Source: Aggregatilinea lenta (lineage in GTDB: Bacteria; Chloroflexota; Anaerolineae; Aggregatilineales; Aggregatilineaceae). From it: 64,000 bases of DNA. The notes under the pieces are model-generated. The model was not told the DNA's origin. It saw only the letters and a program-made list of their open reading frames with translations, and did no database searches. Positions 51,980 to 62,476 of the stretch are shown piece after piece. The position numbers were made by a program, and so were the translations under genes. How positions within the stretch are numbered: position 1 is the stretch's first letter; each line of letters opens with the position of its first letter. The DNA is taken from NCBI RefSeq assembly GCF_003569045.1, contig NZ_BFCB01000003.1:2294001-2358000 (forward strand), read 5' to 3'.

Positions 51980-52192
51980 ATGCCTGACAAACACCACCGC
52001 GATGGCGGGATGAAAATGCCCGACGACGAGCGGCTCCGCGACGACGGCGAACCGGACGTGCTGCCCAGCCAACCCGAAGGCGAGCGTGGGACGGAGGAAC
52101 AGACTCCCAACGCGCGCACGCCCGGCCAGGCCGAAGGCACGCGCGAAGAAGTCGACGAGGCCCTGCGCGAACAGCGCAAGAACGGCAAATAA
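51980..52192 (+). CDS. Small hydrophilic protein
   Basis: The 70-residue frame is very polar, without cysteine or a hydrophobic core (DGGMKMPDDERLRDDGEPDVLPSQP, ending REEVDEALREQRKNGK). It is probably disordered. AAGGAG lies 7 nt before the ATG and a bidirectional terminator follows, which support a real gene. The family is not recognised; such proteins include stress-response and histone-like accessory types. Confidence 0.55.
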   Translation: MPDKHHRDGGMKMPDDERLRDDGEPDVLPSQPEGERGTEEQTPNARTPGQAEGTREEVDEALREQRKNGK

Positions 52193-52282
52193 CCAGGCGC
52201 TGCGTCCAGCGAGCATCGGTGCAGTGGGGTGGCGATCCTACGGGCGTGGGGCGCTTCACCCGATCGTTTGGACGCAGAGCCG

Positions 52283-52316
52283 AAAAACGCCGGAGTGTGA
52301 CGGCTCCGGCGTTTTT
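52283..52316. terminator. Bidirectional-type terminator
   Basis: A perfect stem AAAAACGCCGGAG/CTCCGGCGTTTTT with an 8-nt loop lies 90 nt after the small hydrophilic gene. Confidence 0.88.
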
Positions 52317-52355
52317 GCGTGTCGGTATCGTGATCTGTGCGATTCCGAACGATGC

Positions 52356-52396
52356 TTGACTCACCTTAATTTTGAGATTACTGTGAGTGTTACAGT
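52356..52396 (+). promoter_or_regulatory. Promoter with overlapping dyad for ABM-like gene
   Basis: TTGACT (52356-52361), 17 nt, TACTGT (52379-52384). A short dyad ACTGT-N7-ACAGT (52380-52396) covers the -10 and likely start point. Confidence 0.6.
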
Positions 52397-52429
52397 GTCG
52401 TTCGTCCTCACCTGCAAAGGAGCCACATC

Positions 52430-52732
52430 ATGTATGGAACAATCGCCCGCATGCAGCTCAAGCCCGGCGCGTTGGACGCGATGATGGCCTTTGGCCGTGA
52501 GCAGCCGCCGCCACCCGGTGACGGCGTGATGCTCGTCTTCCAGATGGACAACAACCCGGATGAACTCTATTTGATCGTGGCGGCTGAAAGCGAAGAAGCG
52601 TACCGCGCGGTTGCGAACAGCCCGGAACAGCACCAACGCTTCCTGCAAATGATGGAACTGCTGGTCGCGGAGCCGGACTGGCACGATGGCCGCGTCGTGG
52701 CGGCCCAGACTCCGGCGCTCAATATTGAATGA
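52430..52732 (+). CDS. ABM-like dimeric alpha/beta-barrel protein
   Basis: The 100-residue protein fits the antibiotic-biosynthesis-monooxygenase-like fold: MYGTIARMQLKPGALDAMMAF, a middle GVMLVFQMDNNPDELYLIVAAESEEAYRAVANSPEQHQRFLQMMELL, then PDWHDGRVV. Members are haem-degrading, oxidase or sensing proteins; the role here is unknown. AAAGGAG precedes the ATG. It has its own promoter and terminator. Confidence 0.75.
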   Translation: MYGTIARMQLKPGALDAMMAFGREQPPPPGDGVMLVFQMDNNPDELYLIVAAESEEAYRAVANSPEQHQRFLQMMELLVAEPDWHDGRVVAAQTPALNIE

Positions 52733-52771
52733 TTTGGTTCTGTTGGCACACACGTAAGCGATAATATACAG

Positions 52772-52807
52772 ACGCCGGGATCACCAAAATGGGATCCCGG
52801 CGTTTTT
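52772..52807 (+). terminator. Terminator of ABM-like gene
   Basis: An 11-bp stem ACGCCGGGATC/GATCCCGGCGT with a 10-nt loop, then TTTTT. Confidence 0.88.
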
Positions 52808-52828
52808 GTTCGTTCGTGGGGAGCCGCC

Positions 52829-53923
52829 TTACAGCGCCTGCGTGATGATCCCGCCGCCCAGGCACACGTCGCCATCGTAGAACACCGCGCCCTGGCCGGG
52901 CGTGATGTCGCGCAGTGATGCGTCGAAGGTGACCTGTACACGATCCGGCCCGTCAGGCGTGACGGTCGCCGGGGCAGGGTGCGCCTTGTAGCGGATCTTG
53001 ACCTCCGCGCGGAAGGGCGCGTCCGGCGCAGTACCGGAGGTCCAGTTGACGCGCCCGGCAAGCAGTTCGCGGCGGCCCAACTCGTCGAGCGTGCCGACGA
53101 TCAGCTCGTTGCGGGCGGGATCGGCTTCGAGCACGTAGAGCGGTTCCGGCGCGCTGATGGCGAGGCCCTTGCGCTGCCCGACGGTGTAGTGGGGCAGGCC
53201 GGTGTGCTGGCCCAGCTCGCGCCCGTCGCGGGTGACGATGGGGCCGGGCTGGATGGCCTGGGGCGCGTGCTCGGCTAAAAAGCGGCGGTAGTCGCCGTCC
53301 GCCAGGAAGCAGAGATCCTGGCTGTCGTGCTTCTGCGCGACGGGCAGGTTAAACTTCGCGGCCATCTCGCGCACAACCGGCTTCGCGTAGTCACCCACAG
53401 GGAACATCGCGTGGCGCAGCTTGTCCTGCGTCAAGACGCTGAGCACGTAGCTCTGGTCCTTCGCATCATCGAGGCCCTTCAGAAGCCGGGTCGTGCCGTC
53501 CGCGTCGCGCTGGACGCGCGCGTAGTGCCCGGTTGCCAGAAAGTCCGCTTTCATCGCCAGCGCGTGGTTGAGCAGCCACTCGAAGCGGATGTGCCGGTTG
53601 CATTCGAGGCAAGGGTTGGGTGTGTCTCCGGCGGTGTAGCGGTCGATGAAGAACTGCACGATACTGCCCCGGAACACGTCCTGCGTGTCGATCACGTAAA
53701 ACGGGATGCCGAGCTGATCCGCGATGCGACGCGCGTCGGCCATCTGGCCGGGCGTGCAGCAGCGGTTCGCGCCGCCTTCGCCGCAGTCCTCGGACCACAG
53801 GCGCATCATCATGCCGATCACGTCGTAGCCCTGCTCGACCAGCAGCGCCGCCGCGACGGAGCTATCCACGCCGCCGCTCATCGCGACGACGACACGTGGC
53901 TTGGTGTTCATTCCAGCACTCAT
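52829..53923 (-). CDS. mnmA: tRNA-specific 2-thiouridylase
   Basis: MnmA adds sulfur to U34 of tRNA-Lys, -Glu and -Gln. The 364-residue protein has the PP-loop SGGVDSS near residues 16-22 and the catalytic cysteines in TPNPCLECN and [13 protein letters not shown] and [12 protein letters not shown] match the family, and the C-terminal barrel ends [18 protein letters not shown]. The start at 53923 or 53911 is equally possible. It is close to a cysteine desulfurase gene (56.2-57.4 kb) that can supply the sulfur. Confidence 0.96.
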   Translation of the reverse strand: MSAGMNTKPRVVVAMSGGVDSSVAAALLVEQGYDVIGMMMRLWSEDCGEGGANRCCTPGQMADARRIADQLGIPFYVIDTQDVFRGSIVQFFIDRYTAGDTPNPCLECNRHIRFEWLLNHALAMKADFLATGHYARVQRDADGTTRLLKGLDDAKDQSYVLSVLTQDKLRHAMFPVGDYAKPVVREMAAKFNLPVAQKHDSQDLCFLADGDYRRFLAEHAPQAIQPGPIVTRDGRELGQHTGLPHYTVGQRKGLAISAPEPLYVLEADPARNELIVGTLDELGRRELLAGRVNWTSGTAPDAPFRAEVKIRYKAHPAPATVTPDGPDRVQVTFDASLRDITPGQGAVFYDGDVCLGGGIITQAL

Positions 53924-54004
53924 TCAGAACTTACCCTGTACACAAACGAAACGGTGGTTGGAAAGAAAGCGGTACTCCGCACCGGGAAAGGGGTGCGTGC
54001 ATTC

Positions 54005-54712
54005 TCACTCGTAATACTCCGGCAGCATTTTCAACCCTTTCCACTGTTCCACGTCATGACCGAAGATCACCAGCCCGATATGCTCCCGTTCGACCAGATC
54101 GAGCAGTTTAATCGTACTGGCGCGAATCGCTCCGGCGTCCGGGTCGCTGCCATCGTCTTGCTCGTCACGGGTGAAGCCCTCGCCGAAGGGCACAGCGTCA
54201 ACCGTCAATAAAATCGCCCCCGTTTTGGGCAGCCGCACCAGCACCGATTGGTGTCCCGGCACGTGCCCGCTCGTCTCGATCAGCTCCAGCCCCGGCAGCA
54301 GTTCCGTGTCCCCATCCACCAGTCGAATGCGCTCCATGGGCTGATCCCATTCGGGTCGGTTGGCAGCAAAACGCGGGTTGCTCGCCGCGTCCGCGTGGTG
54401 CGCGCGCTGCACGACATACTGCGCCTTGGTGAAGGCCGCGTGCCGTCCGGCATGGTCGATATCATAATGCGTCGAAATGACGGTATCAATATCGTCCGGA
54501 TTTAAGCCAACGCGCGCCAGCTGCTCGATAACGTCCTGCCCATTCTCGAAATCCGTTTCTTCTTCAGGGATGATCTCCGGCAGGCCGCTGTCGATCAGGA
54601 TATTTTTGCCGTCATCCGTCTGCACCAGATAACAAACGACCGGAATCTGGTACTCCGGCATGGACCCAACCTGCATCAGATAAAGACGCTTCGCGGCATT
54701 CTGGCTCATCAT
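54005..54712 (-). CDS. MBL-fold hydrolase, N-acyl homoserine lactonase-like
   Basis: The 235-residue protein reads MQVGSMPEYQIPVVCYLVQTDDGKNILIDSGLP, then STHYDIDHAGRH (H82, D84, D86, H87), SGHVPGHQSVLVRLP, LLTVDAVPF and FGHDVEQW. This layout matches the AHL-lactonase-like group of MBL enzymes. The usual HxHxDH has aspartate in the second histidine place (HxDxDH), so metal binding may differ. Quorum quenching is possible but unproven; no luxI/luxR genes are here. GAGG precedes ATG 54712; longer frames are rejected. Confidence 0.82.
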   Translation of the reverse strand: MMSQNAAKRLYLMQVGSMPEYQIPVVCYLVQTDDGKNILIDSGLPEIIPEEETDFENGQDVIEQLARVGLNPDDIDTVISTHYDIDHAGRHAAFTKAQYVVQRAHHADAASNPRFAANRPEWDQPMERIRLVDGDTELLPGLELIETSGHVPGHQSVLVRLPKTGAILLTVDAVPFGEGFTRDEQDDGSDPDAGAIRASTIKLLDLVEREHIGLVIFGHDVEQWKGLKMLPEYYE

Positions 54713-54793
54713 CTCGTCCTCAGGACTTACCCGCCTGTTTTTTGATTTTCCGGGATCCCGGCACAGCACGGCGGCGTGGGGTGGTTTCCTATC

Positions 54794-56164
54794 TTATACC
54801 GGGCGGGCGGTAGTTGCGCCTTCGCGGGCGGCGACGCGCAGAATCGCGTCCAGGCTGCGTTCGACGTCTTCGTCGGTGGTGGCCCATGATGACACGCTGA
54901 TCCGCATCGCAGGGTGACCCTGCCACACCGTCCCGCCGCACCAGCACGTGCCGTCTGACTGGATGCCCCGCACCACGCGCTGCACCGCGTCTTGATCGCC
55001 AAACGAAACCAGCACCTGATTGAGCACGACGTCGTTGAGGATCGGGTAGCCCGCGGCGGAGAGGCCGTCCGCGAAGCGCTGCGCCTGGCGGCAGGTGCGC
55101 TCCACCAGATCCGACAACCCGGCGCGGCCCAACGTTTTAATCGCGGCCCAGATCTCGACTCCGCGCGCCCGGCGCGACAGCTCCGGCGTGTATTCGGACG
55201 GTTCGCGGCGCTCCGTCTTGGGCAGATAGTCGGCGCTCATGATCATCGCCGCGCGCAGAATGTCAGGGTCGCGCACGAAGGCGAGGCCGCTGTCGTAGGG
55301 CACGTTGAGCCACTTGTGCGCGTCCGTGGCCCACGAATCGGCGTCCGCGAAGTCCGCGACGAGGTGCGCGCGATCCGGGGCGACAGCGGCCCACAATCCG
55401 AACGCGCCGTCCACGTGGACCCACGCGCCTGCGTCGTGCGCCCAGGGGATGATCGCCCCGGCGGGATCGAACGCGCCCGTGTTGACGTTGCCCGCCTGCA
55501 CGCACACGATCGCGGGGCCGCTGAGCGCGGGCAGCGCGTCGGCGCGCATCCGGCCCTGATCGTCGGTCGGCACGCGGACCACGCGCTTTTTGCCCAATCC
55601 GAGCAGGCCCAGCGACTTCAGCAGGCTGGGGTGGGCTTCGTCGCCCACGACGACCGTAATTTCCGGCGCGCCGAACAGCCCATCGGCACCCACGTCCCAA
55701 CCCTGGCGGGCCAGCACCGCGTGACGTGCGGCGGCGAGCGCGGTGAAGTTAGCGACGGTTGCTCCGGTGACGAACGCGCCGCCGGTGCCGGGCGGCAGCT
55801 TGAGCGCATCCACCAGCCAGCCGAGCGCGATCTCCTCCAGCGCGGAGCCGGTCGGGGACGCGGCCCACAGCCCCACGTTCTGATCCCAGGCGGTCGCCAG
55901 CCAGTTAGCCGCGACGGTTACCGGCAGCGATCCGCCGATCACGAAGCCGAAGAAGCGCTGCCCTGCCGTGCCGACTGTCGCCGGGGAGCCGATGTCATCG
56001 AGTTGGGCGATCACGGCTTCGGGTTCAGTTGGGCCATCCGGCAGCGAGCCGCCCAGCGCAGCCAGCCGGGCAATGTCATCGGGCGAGGGTGCGACGCCGC
56101 GCGCGTCCAGCGTGGCGAGATAATGCGCGGCGCGTTCGGCGGCCAGTGTTAACAGTGAATTCAT
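54794..56164 (-). CDS. PLP-dependent decarboxylase (group II type)
   Basis: The 456-residue protein fits the pyridoxal-dependent decarboxylase family (glutamate, aromatic amino acid or diaminobutyrate type): FFGFVIGGSLPVTVAANWLATAWDQNVGLW, GAFVTGATVANFTALAAARH, VHVDGAFGLWAAV, and the PLP lysine K284 in SWATDAHKWLNVPYD. Its substrate amino acid is not clear. ATG 56164 is chosen because GAGG lies 9 nt upstream and the domain begins there; the longer frame is shadow sequence. It lies between the MBL gene and the cysteine desulfurase gene, all on the same strand. Confidence 0.9.
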   Translation of the reverse strand: MNSLLTLAAERAAHYLATLDARGVAPSPDDIARLAALGGSLPDGPTEPEAVIAQLDDIGSPATVGTAGQRFFGFVIGGSLPVTVAANWLATAWDQNVGLWAASPTGSALEEIALGWLVDALKLPPGTGGAFVTGATVANFTALAAARHAVLARQGWDVGADGLFGAPEITVVVGDEAHPSLLKSLGLLGLGKKRVVRVPTDDQGRMRADALPALSGPAIVCVQAGNVNTGAFDPAGAIIPWAHDAGAWVHVDGAFGLWAAVAPDRAHLVADFADADSWATDAHKWLNVPYDSGLAFVRDPDILRAAMIMSADYLPKTERREPSEYTPELSRRARGVEIWAAIKTLGRAGLSDLVERTCRQAQRFADGLSAAGYPILNDVVLNQVLVSFGDQDAVQRVVRGIQSDGTCWCGGTVWQGHPAMRISVSSWATTDEDVERSLDAILRVAAREGATTARPV

Positions 56165-56226
56165 CGAAGGGCCTCTTCTACTCTGGGCCGCACGCGGCAG
56201 CCACGATAGGCAGGAATGTGATTGGG

Positions 56227-57408
56227 TCAGGTCCAATTGAGGGTAACGGCCTTGCGCGCTCGCTCGACTACGTCGGTCACGATGGCGACCGCCTGCGCGA
56301 TCTCGTCGGGCGTGGTGTGGCGACCCATCGTCAGGCGCAAGCCACCGCGCGTCCATTCCGGGCCGAAACCACATGCCTCCAGCAGGGGCGACGGCTGCGG
56401 GTTGCCGGTTTTGCAGGCACTGCCGGACGAGGCCGCGACGCCCTCCTGATCGAGCAGCATCAGCATCAAGTTAGCGTCCACGCCGCGAAAGACGAAGCTG
56501 GCATGGCCGGGCAGCCGGTTTACCGGATCGCCCGTGAGCTGCGCGTCTTCCACGCCTTCGAGGATGCCGCCGACCAGGGCGTCGCGCAGGGCGGTCAGGC
56601 GCTCTGCCTCGATGGGTAGATCTTCGCGCGCCAATTCCAGCGCGCGGGCCGTGCCGACGATGCCGGGCGTGTTGTGCGTCCCGGCGCGGCGGTGATCCTC
56701 GTGGCTGGCGCCCGTGCTCGACGACAGGAACGGCACGTCCCGGCGCAGCACGAGCACGCCCGCGCCTTTGGGACCGTAAAATTTGTGCGACGACATCGAC
56801 AGCATATCGACACCCAGCGCGTCCACATCCAGCATGAGCTGGCCGGGGGCCTGCACCGCGTCGGTGTGGTAAAACGCGCCGTGCTCGTGCGCGACGGCGG
56901 CGAGATCGGCGGTGGGGTTGATTGTGCCCACTTCATTGTTGGCGTGAATCAGGCTGACCAGCGCGATGCCGTCAGCGGGTAGGGCGCGCAGCGCGGCGCG
57001 TAGATCGTCCGGCGAGACCCGGCCATACCGATCGACGGGCACGACGCGCAGGGATGCGCCGAGCGTCTCGCGCACCTGGCGCGAAGTGGCGGTGATCGCC
57101 TCGTGCTCGACGGGGCCGGTGATCAGCGTGAAAGGGCGGCCCTGAACGCGCGCGGCCTGGGCGGGGCCGCGCAGGGCGAGATTGTCGCTTTCGGTCCCGC
57201 CGCTGGTGAAGACGACTTCCGCCGGGTTCACGTTGAGCAGGTGGGCGATAGAAGCACGCGCGCCTTCGACGGCGCGTTCGGCGGCCTGCCCATAGGCGTG
57301 CACGGCCATTGAGTTGCCGTAGTTCGCGCCGAAGGAGGGCAGCATGTGCTCCAGGACACGCGGGTCCAGGGGCGTCGTAGCGCTGTGATCGAGATAGATA
57401 CGAGCCAT
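56227..57408 (-). CDS. Cysteine desulfurase (IscS/NifS family)
   Basis: The enzyme takes sulfur from cysteine for Fe-S clusters and thiolated tRNA. The 393-residue protein has IYLDHSATTPLDPRV, FTSGGTESDNLAL, HANNEVGTINP, HTDAVQAPG, PLP lysine K209 (SSHKFYGPKG) and catalytic cysteine C332 (SSGSACKTGN). The loop around the cysteine is of the group I, IscS-like type. No iscU or sufE is adjacent, but mnmA lies 2 kb downstream. The upstream gap is shared with the divergent acyl-CoA synthetase gene. Confidence 0.95.
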   Translation of the reverse strand: MARIYLDHSATTPLDPRVLEHMLPSFGANYGNSMAVHAYGQAAERAVEGARASIAHLLNVNPAEVVFTSGGTESDNLALRGPAQAARVQGRPFTLITGPVEHEAITATSRQVRETLGASLRVVPVDRYGRVSPDDLRAALRALPADGIALVSLIHANNEVGTINPTADLAAVAHEHGAFYHTDAVQAPGQLMLDVDALGVDMLSMSSHKFYGPKGAGVLVLRRDVPFLSSSTGASHEDHRRAGTHNTPGIVGTARALELAREDLPIEAERLTALRDALVGGILEGVEDAQLTGDPVNRLPGHASFVFRGVDANLMLMLLDQEGVAASSGSACKTGNPQPSPLLEACGFGPEWTRGGLRLTMGRHTTPDEIAQAVAIVTDVVERARKAVTLNWT

Positions 57409-57715
57409 GTTAACTGCCTGTGATTACAATGATGCTGGTCTGAGAAATTGAACCTTATTTTATCGCACGAAAGCAGCTTTGTCAGGGGGATGCAATTTGG
57501 CAGTGGCGGGAGTGACTTCCCTCTGTGGCGTGATGAGGGCAGGTGGGTATAATGACCCGTGGCTTGGGTGCAGAGCACTCGGTATCACTCCGCCAAAGCT
57601 AATGGTGGCCGGCTCTGGCTGCCTTTGTCCAGCCCATTGTAACTCCATTGAACTGGAGAGCGTTATGCTTACCGGCAAGGCCTATCAGTTTAAGTATGAC
57701 TCCGTGGGAGCTTCT
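57409..57715. other. Intergenic region between cysteine desulfurase and acyl-CoA synthetase genes
   Basis: This divergent gap holds, on the minus strand, TTCAAT-N18-TGTAAT for the desulfurase gene. On the plus strand TATAAT (57548-57553) may be a -10 for the synthetase gene. A long open frame runs through it on the plus strand, but family comparison places the true start at 57716 or 57665. No RNA gene is recognised. Confidence 0.4.
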
Positions 57716-59815
57716 ATGCTAGACGCATTTTTCCAACCCAACTCGGTAGCGATTATCGGGGCCAGCTCGACCCCCGGCAAACTCGGATACACGGTGCTCG
57801 CCAACGTGATCGAGTCCGGCTTCAGGGGTGGCATCTACCCGATCAATCCAGGGGCCACCGAAATCTATGGCCACCAAGCGTACGCCTCCGTTCTCGATCT
57901 GCCTGAAATCCCCGACCTCGGCGTCATCGTCATCCCAGCCAAATACGTCGCTTCCGCCCTGCGCGACTGCGGCGAGAAGGGCATCCCCGCCGTCGTCATC
58001 ATCACCGCCGGGTTCCGTGAGGCCAGCGTCGAGGGCGCGGAGCGTGAGGCGGAACTCATCGAGATTGCCAAGCAGTACAACATCCGCATCATCGGCCCCA
58101 ACTGCCTTGGCCTGATCGATACCTACACGCCGATCAACGCGACGTTTGCCGCCGGGACGCCGCCACAAGGCAAGATCGCCTTTATGTCTCAGTCGGGCGC
58201 GCTGCAAACTGCGATCCTCGACTGGTCGCTGGCGACGGACGACCTCGCCTTCAGCAAGTTCGTCAGCCTGGGCAACAAGGCCGACGTGAGCGAGATCGAC
58301 CTGATGGAAGCCTGGGCAGATGACCCCGACACGCGCGTGATTTTGGCCTATGTCGAAGGCGTGCCGAGCGGTCAGAAGTTCATGCAGGTCGCGCGGGAAG
58401 TCAGCCGCAAGAAGCCGATCCTGATGCTGAAGTCCGGCGTGACCGAATCCGGCTCGCGCGCGGTATCCAGCCATACCGGCTCCCTGGCGGGGTCTGAAGC
58501 AGCCTATGACGCGGCGTTTTTCCAGTCGGGCATTCTGCGCATGGACTCGCTGCAAGAATTGTTCGATAACGCGCGCGCTTTCGCCAACCAGCCCCTGTTG
58601 CAAGGCGACCGCATCGCCATCATTACCAACGCAGGTGGTCCCGGCATCCTGGCGACAGACATGCTCGAACGGAAAGGCATGCACCTGGCGCGCTTCGAAA
58701 AAGAGACGACCGAAGCGCTTAATGCCGTGCTGCCGGAAGCCGCCAGCGCCCATAACCCGGTGGACGTGCTGGGTGACGCGCTCGCGGATCGCTACGCTAA
58801 GGCCATCGAGATCGTGGCGAAGGATCCCAACGTGGACGGCTTGCTGTGCATCGTGACGCCGCAGGCCATGACCGATGTGCCCGCGACGGCACGCCTCGTC
58901 GGTGAGATGTGCGAGGATATCGACAAGCCCATTCTCGGCGCTTTCATGGGCGGCGCGCGCGCCAAAGAGGGCGAAGACATCCTGGCAACCTACAAGATCC
59001 CTAATTACAAGTTCCCGGAGCAGGCCGCGAGCGCGTTTGCCGCCATGCGCGATTACCGCATCGCCCGCGACCGGCCCGACGCCGAGTACGTCACCTTTGA
59101 CGTGGACAAAGAAGCCGTCGAGGAGACGTTCGCCAAGGTGCGCGCCGAAGGGCGCGTGCAGATCGGCGAACTCGAAGCGCAGGCGGTCGGTAAGGCGTAC
59201 GGCATTCGCCTGCCGGGCAGCCAGCTCGCCGAAACCGCCGATCAGGCGGTCGAGATCGCGGGCAAGTTTGGCTATCCGGTCGTGCTGAAGATCGCCAGCC
59301 CGGACATCCTGCACAAGACGGACGTGGGCGGCGTGAAGGTTGGCCTGCAGACGGCGGCGGACGTGCGCGACGCGTTCGACCTGATCGTCTACCGGGCGCA
59401 GCGTTACGTGCCCGACGCCCGCATTTGGGGCTGTCTGGTGCAGGAAATGGTCGCCACGGACGGCATGGAAGTGCTGGTCGGCATGAGCCGCGACGCGCAG
59501 TTCGGCCCGTTGGTGACTTTTGGGTTAGGTGGTATCCTGGTAGAAGCGTTGAAAGACGTGACCTTCCGTGTTGCGCCGTTCGGCAAGCAGGACGCCGAAG
59601 AGATGCTGGACGAGATCCGCGCTCATTCGCTGCTGCGCGGCGTGCGTGGCAAGCCCCCGGCGGACCGCGAAGCGCTGGCCGAAACACTGCTGCGCATCGG
59701 GCAGATGGTGACGGACTTCCCGGAAATCGTCGAGATGGACATCAACCCCCTCATGGTGTACGACAGTGGGCGCGGGGCCATTGCGCTGGACATGCGCCTG
59801 GTCCTGAAGAGCTAG
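57716..59815 (+). CDS. Acyl-CoA (acetate-CoA) synthetase, ADP-forming, single chain
   Basis: The protein turns acetyl- or acyl-CoA into the acid while making ATP, common in archaea and Chloroflexota. The 699-residue version starts MLDAFFQPNSVAIIGASSTPGKLGYTVLANV. It has a CoA-binding domain, two succinyl-CoA-synthetase-like domains with the phosphohistidine loop SSHTGSLAGS (H253), and an ATP-grasp domain from about residue 470 (GYPVVLKIASPDILHKTDVGGVKVGL). GGGAG lies 5 nt before ATG 57716; ATG 57665, 17 codons up, with GGAGAG, is an alternative. It is followed 53 nt later by a P-loop/DRTGG gene, its usual partner. Confidence 0.93.
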   Translation: MLDAFFQPNSVAIIGASSTPGKLGYTVLANVIESGFRGGIYPINPGATEIYGHQAYASVLDLPEIPDLGVIVIPAKYVASALRDCGEKGIPAVVIITAGFREASVEGAEREAELIEIAKQYNIRIIGPNCLGLIDTYTPINATFAAGTPPQGKIAFMSQSGALQTAILDWSLATDDLAFSKFVSLGNKADVSEIDLMEAWADDPDTRVILAYVEGVPSGQKFMQVAREVSRKKPILMLKSGVTESGSRAVSSHTGSLAGSEAAYDAAFFQSGILRMDSLQELFDNARAFANQPLLQGDRIAIITNAGGPGILATDMLERKGMHLARFEKETTEALNAVLPEAASAHNPVDVLGDALADRYAKAIEIVAKDPNVDGLLCIVTPQAMTDVPATARLVGEMCEDIDKPILGAFMGGARAKEGEDILATYKIPNYKFPEQAASAFAAMRDYRIARDRPDAEYVTFDVDKEAVEETFAKVRAEGRVQIGELEAQAVGKAYGIRLPGSQLAETADQAVEIAGKFGYPVVLKIASPDILHKTDVGGVKVGLQTAADVRDAFDLIVYRAQRYVPDARIWGCLVQEMVATDGMEVLVGMSRDAQFGPLVTFGLGGILVEALKDVTFRVAPFGKQDAEEMLDEIRAHSLLRGVRGKPPADREALAETLLRIGQMVTDFPEIVEMDINPLMVYDSGRGAIALDMRLVLKS

Positions 59816-59868
59816 TATCGGTACTGCCCGATTGACTTCGGCTACTCATGCTGAGAAGGACCAACAGA

Positions 59869-60951
59869 ATGAAACGTTTGTACATTACATCCGTGAGTAC
59901 TTATTCCGGCAAGACGGCGCTGAGCCTGGGCCTCGGTCTGCGCATGCAGGCAGCAGGCTTTAAAGTTGGCTACCTGAAGCCGGTGAGCACCCAGCCCTAC
60001 ATGGTAGGCGGGCGCGTGCTGGACGAAGACGCGGACTTTGTGCGCCGCACGCTGGGCCTCGAGACGCCGCCGTGGGAACTGTCTCCGGCTGTAATCACGA
60101 GCGAGATCCTCGACGAAGTGATGGCGGGCACGCTGGAGCGCGACCTGCTGGCGGAAGTCAAGCAGGCCATCGAGGCTGCGAGCGAAGACAACGACATCGT
60201 GCTGCTCGAAGGTGGCGCGAGCATGCGTGAAGGATACGCGGTCGGGCTGAACACGCTGAACATGGTTGAAGCGCTCGATGTGCCGGTGCTGAGTGTGGTG
60301 AGCTACAACGGCGAGGAATGCGTGACCGGTATGTGCGTGCTGGACGACGCCCTGGCCGCACAGAAGCGCGTCGAAGATCACCTGCTGGGCCTGGTGATCA
60401 ACGCCGTGCCGCGCGAGGATATGGCCTACGTGCGCGAGCGCGTGGTGCCGTTCCTGGAGAAGCACGGCATCAAAGTCTACGGCGTGCTGCCGTACGACCC
60501 GTACCTGCGCGCGCTGAGCGTGGGCGAGATCGTCTCCGCGCTGGGCGCGAAGATCCTGACCGGCTCGCACCTGATGGAGCGGCTGGTCGAGCACATGAGC
60601 GTGGGCGCGATGTCGGTCGAGGCGGCTCTGCCGCGCTTCCGGCGTCAGCTCAACAAGGCTGTCTTCACCGGCGGCGACCGCACGGATATCCAGGCGGCGG
60701 CGCTCGAAACCTCGACGACCTGCCTCGTGCTGACGGGCAACCTTCAGCCCACCTCCACCATCCTCAAGCGCGCCGAAGAGCTGAACGTCGCGGTGCTGCT
60801 GGTGCCGGACAGCACGCTCGAAGCGGTAGAAAAGGTCGAGGGCGTGTTTGGCAAGACCAGCCTGGGCCAGCCCGAAAAACTGAGCCGCTTCCAGGCGATG
60901 CTCTCCGAGCACCTGGATTACGCCGCCCTGCTGCGCGATCTGGGCCTTTAG
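59869..60951 (+). CDS. Phosphotransacetylase-family P-loop/DRTGG-domain protein
   Basis: The 360-residue protein has a dethiobiotin-synthetase-like P-loop domain (residues 1-210; SVSTYSGKTALSLGLGL, VGYLKPVST, DDALAAQKRVEDHLLGLVINAVP) and a DRTGG domain (about 225-330; LVEHMSVGAMSVEAALPRFRR). This is the N-terminal half of the large Pta protein without the catalytic transacylase half. It may sense nucleotides and regulate the neighbouring ADP-forming synthetase; that role is inference from gene order. AGAAGGA precedes ATG 59869. Confidence 0.85.
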   Translation: MKRLYITSVSTYSGKTALSLGLGLRMQAAGFKVGYLKPVSTQPYMVGGRVLDEDADFVRRTLGLETPPWELSPAVITSEILDEVMAGTLERDLLAEVKQAIEAASEDNDIVLLEGGASMREGYAVGLNTLNMVEALDVPVLSVVSYNGEECVTGMCVLDDALAAQKRVEDHLLGLVINAVPREDMAYVRERVVPFLEKHGIKVYGVLPYDPYLRALSVGEIVSALGAKILTGSHLMERLVEHMSVGAMSVEAALPRFRRQLNKAVFTGGDRTDIQAAALETSTTCLVLTGNLQPTSTILKRAEELNVAVLLVPDSTLEAVEKVEGVFGKTSLGQPEKLSRFQAMLSEHLDYAALLRDLGL

Positions 60952-61051
60952 GTCCAGGCGTATGGGCCGGTGATTTGAACATGTTAGATCGGGGCGTGGC
61001 GGCTGCTGCGCCCCCATCGCTGTGTCAGCCGGGAGTTTCCGGCGGCCCTGA

Positions 61052-62377
<1,326 letters not shown>

Positions 62378-62420
62378 TTTTCCGCGTACATCATCACGCG
62401 GACCGAACGATGAGAACTTG

Positions 62421-62456
62421 GCAGGCCCGGAACACATCTCGTTGTTCCGGGCCTGC
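62421..62456. terminator. Strong hairpin between eno and pyk
   Basis: A perfect 14-bp stem (GCAGGCCCGGAACA and its complement) with an 8-nt loop lies 43 nt after eno and 20 nt before the pyk ATG. No T-run follows on either strand, so it may protect the mRNA end or attenuate read-through into pyk rather than be a standard terminator. Confidence 0.55.
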
Positions 62457-62476
62457 TGTGTAAACAAGGGGATGGC

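Noticed and set aside
54788-54800. TATAAG box as promoter for the MBL gene
   Set aside because: It overlaps the stop codon of the PLP decarboxylase gene and has no -35 partner.
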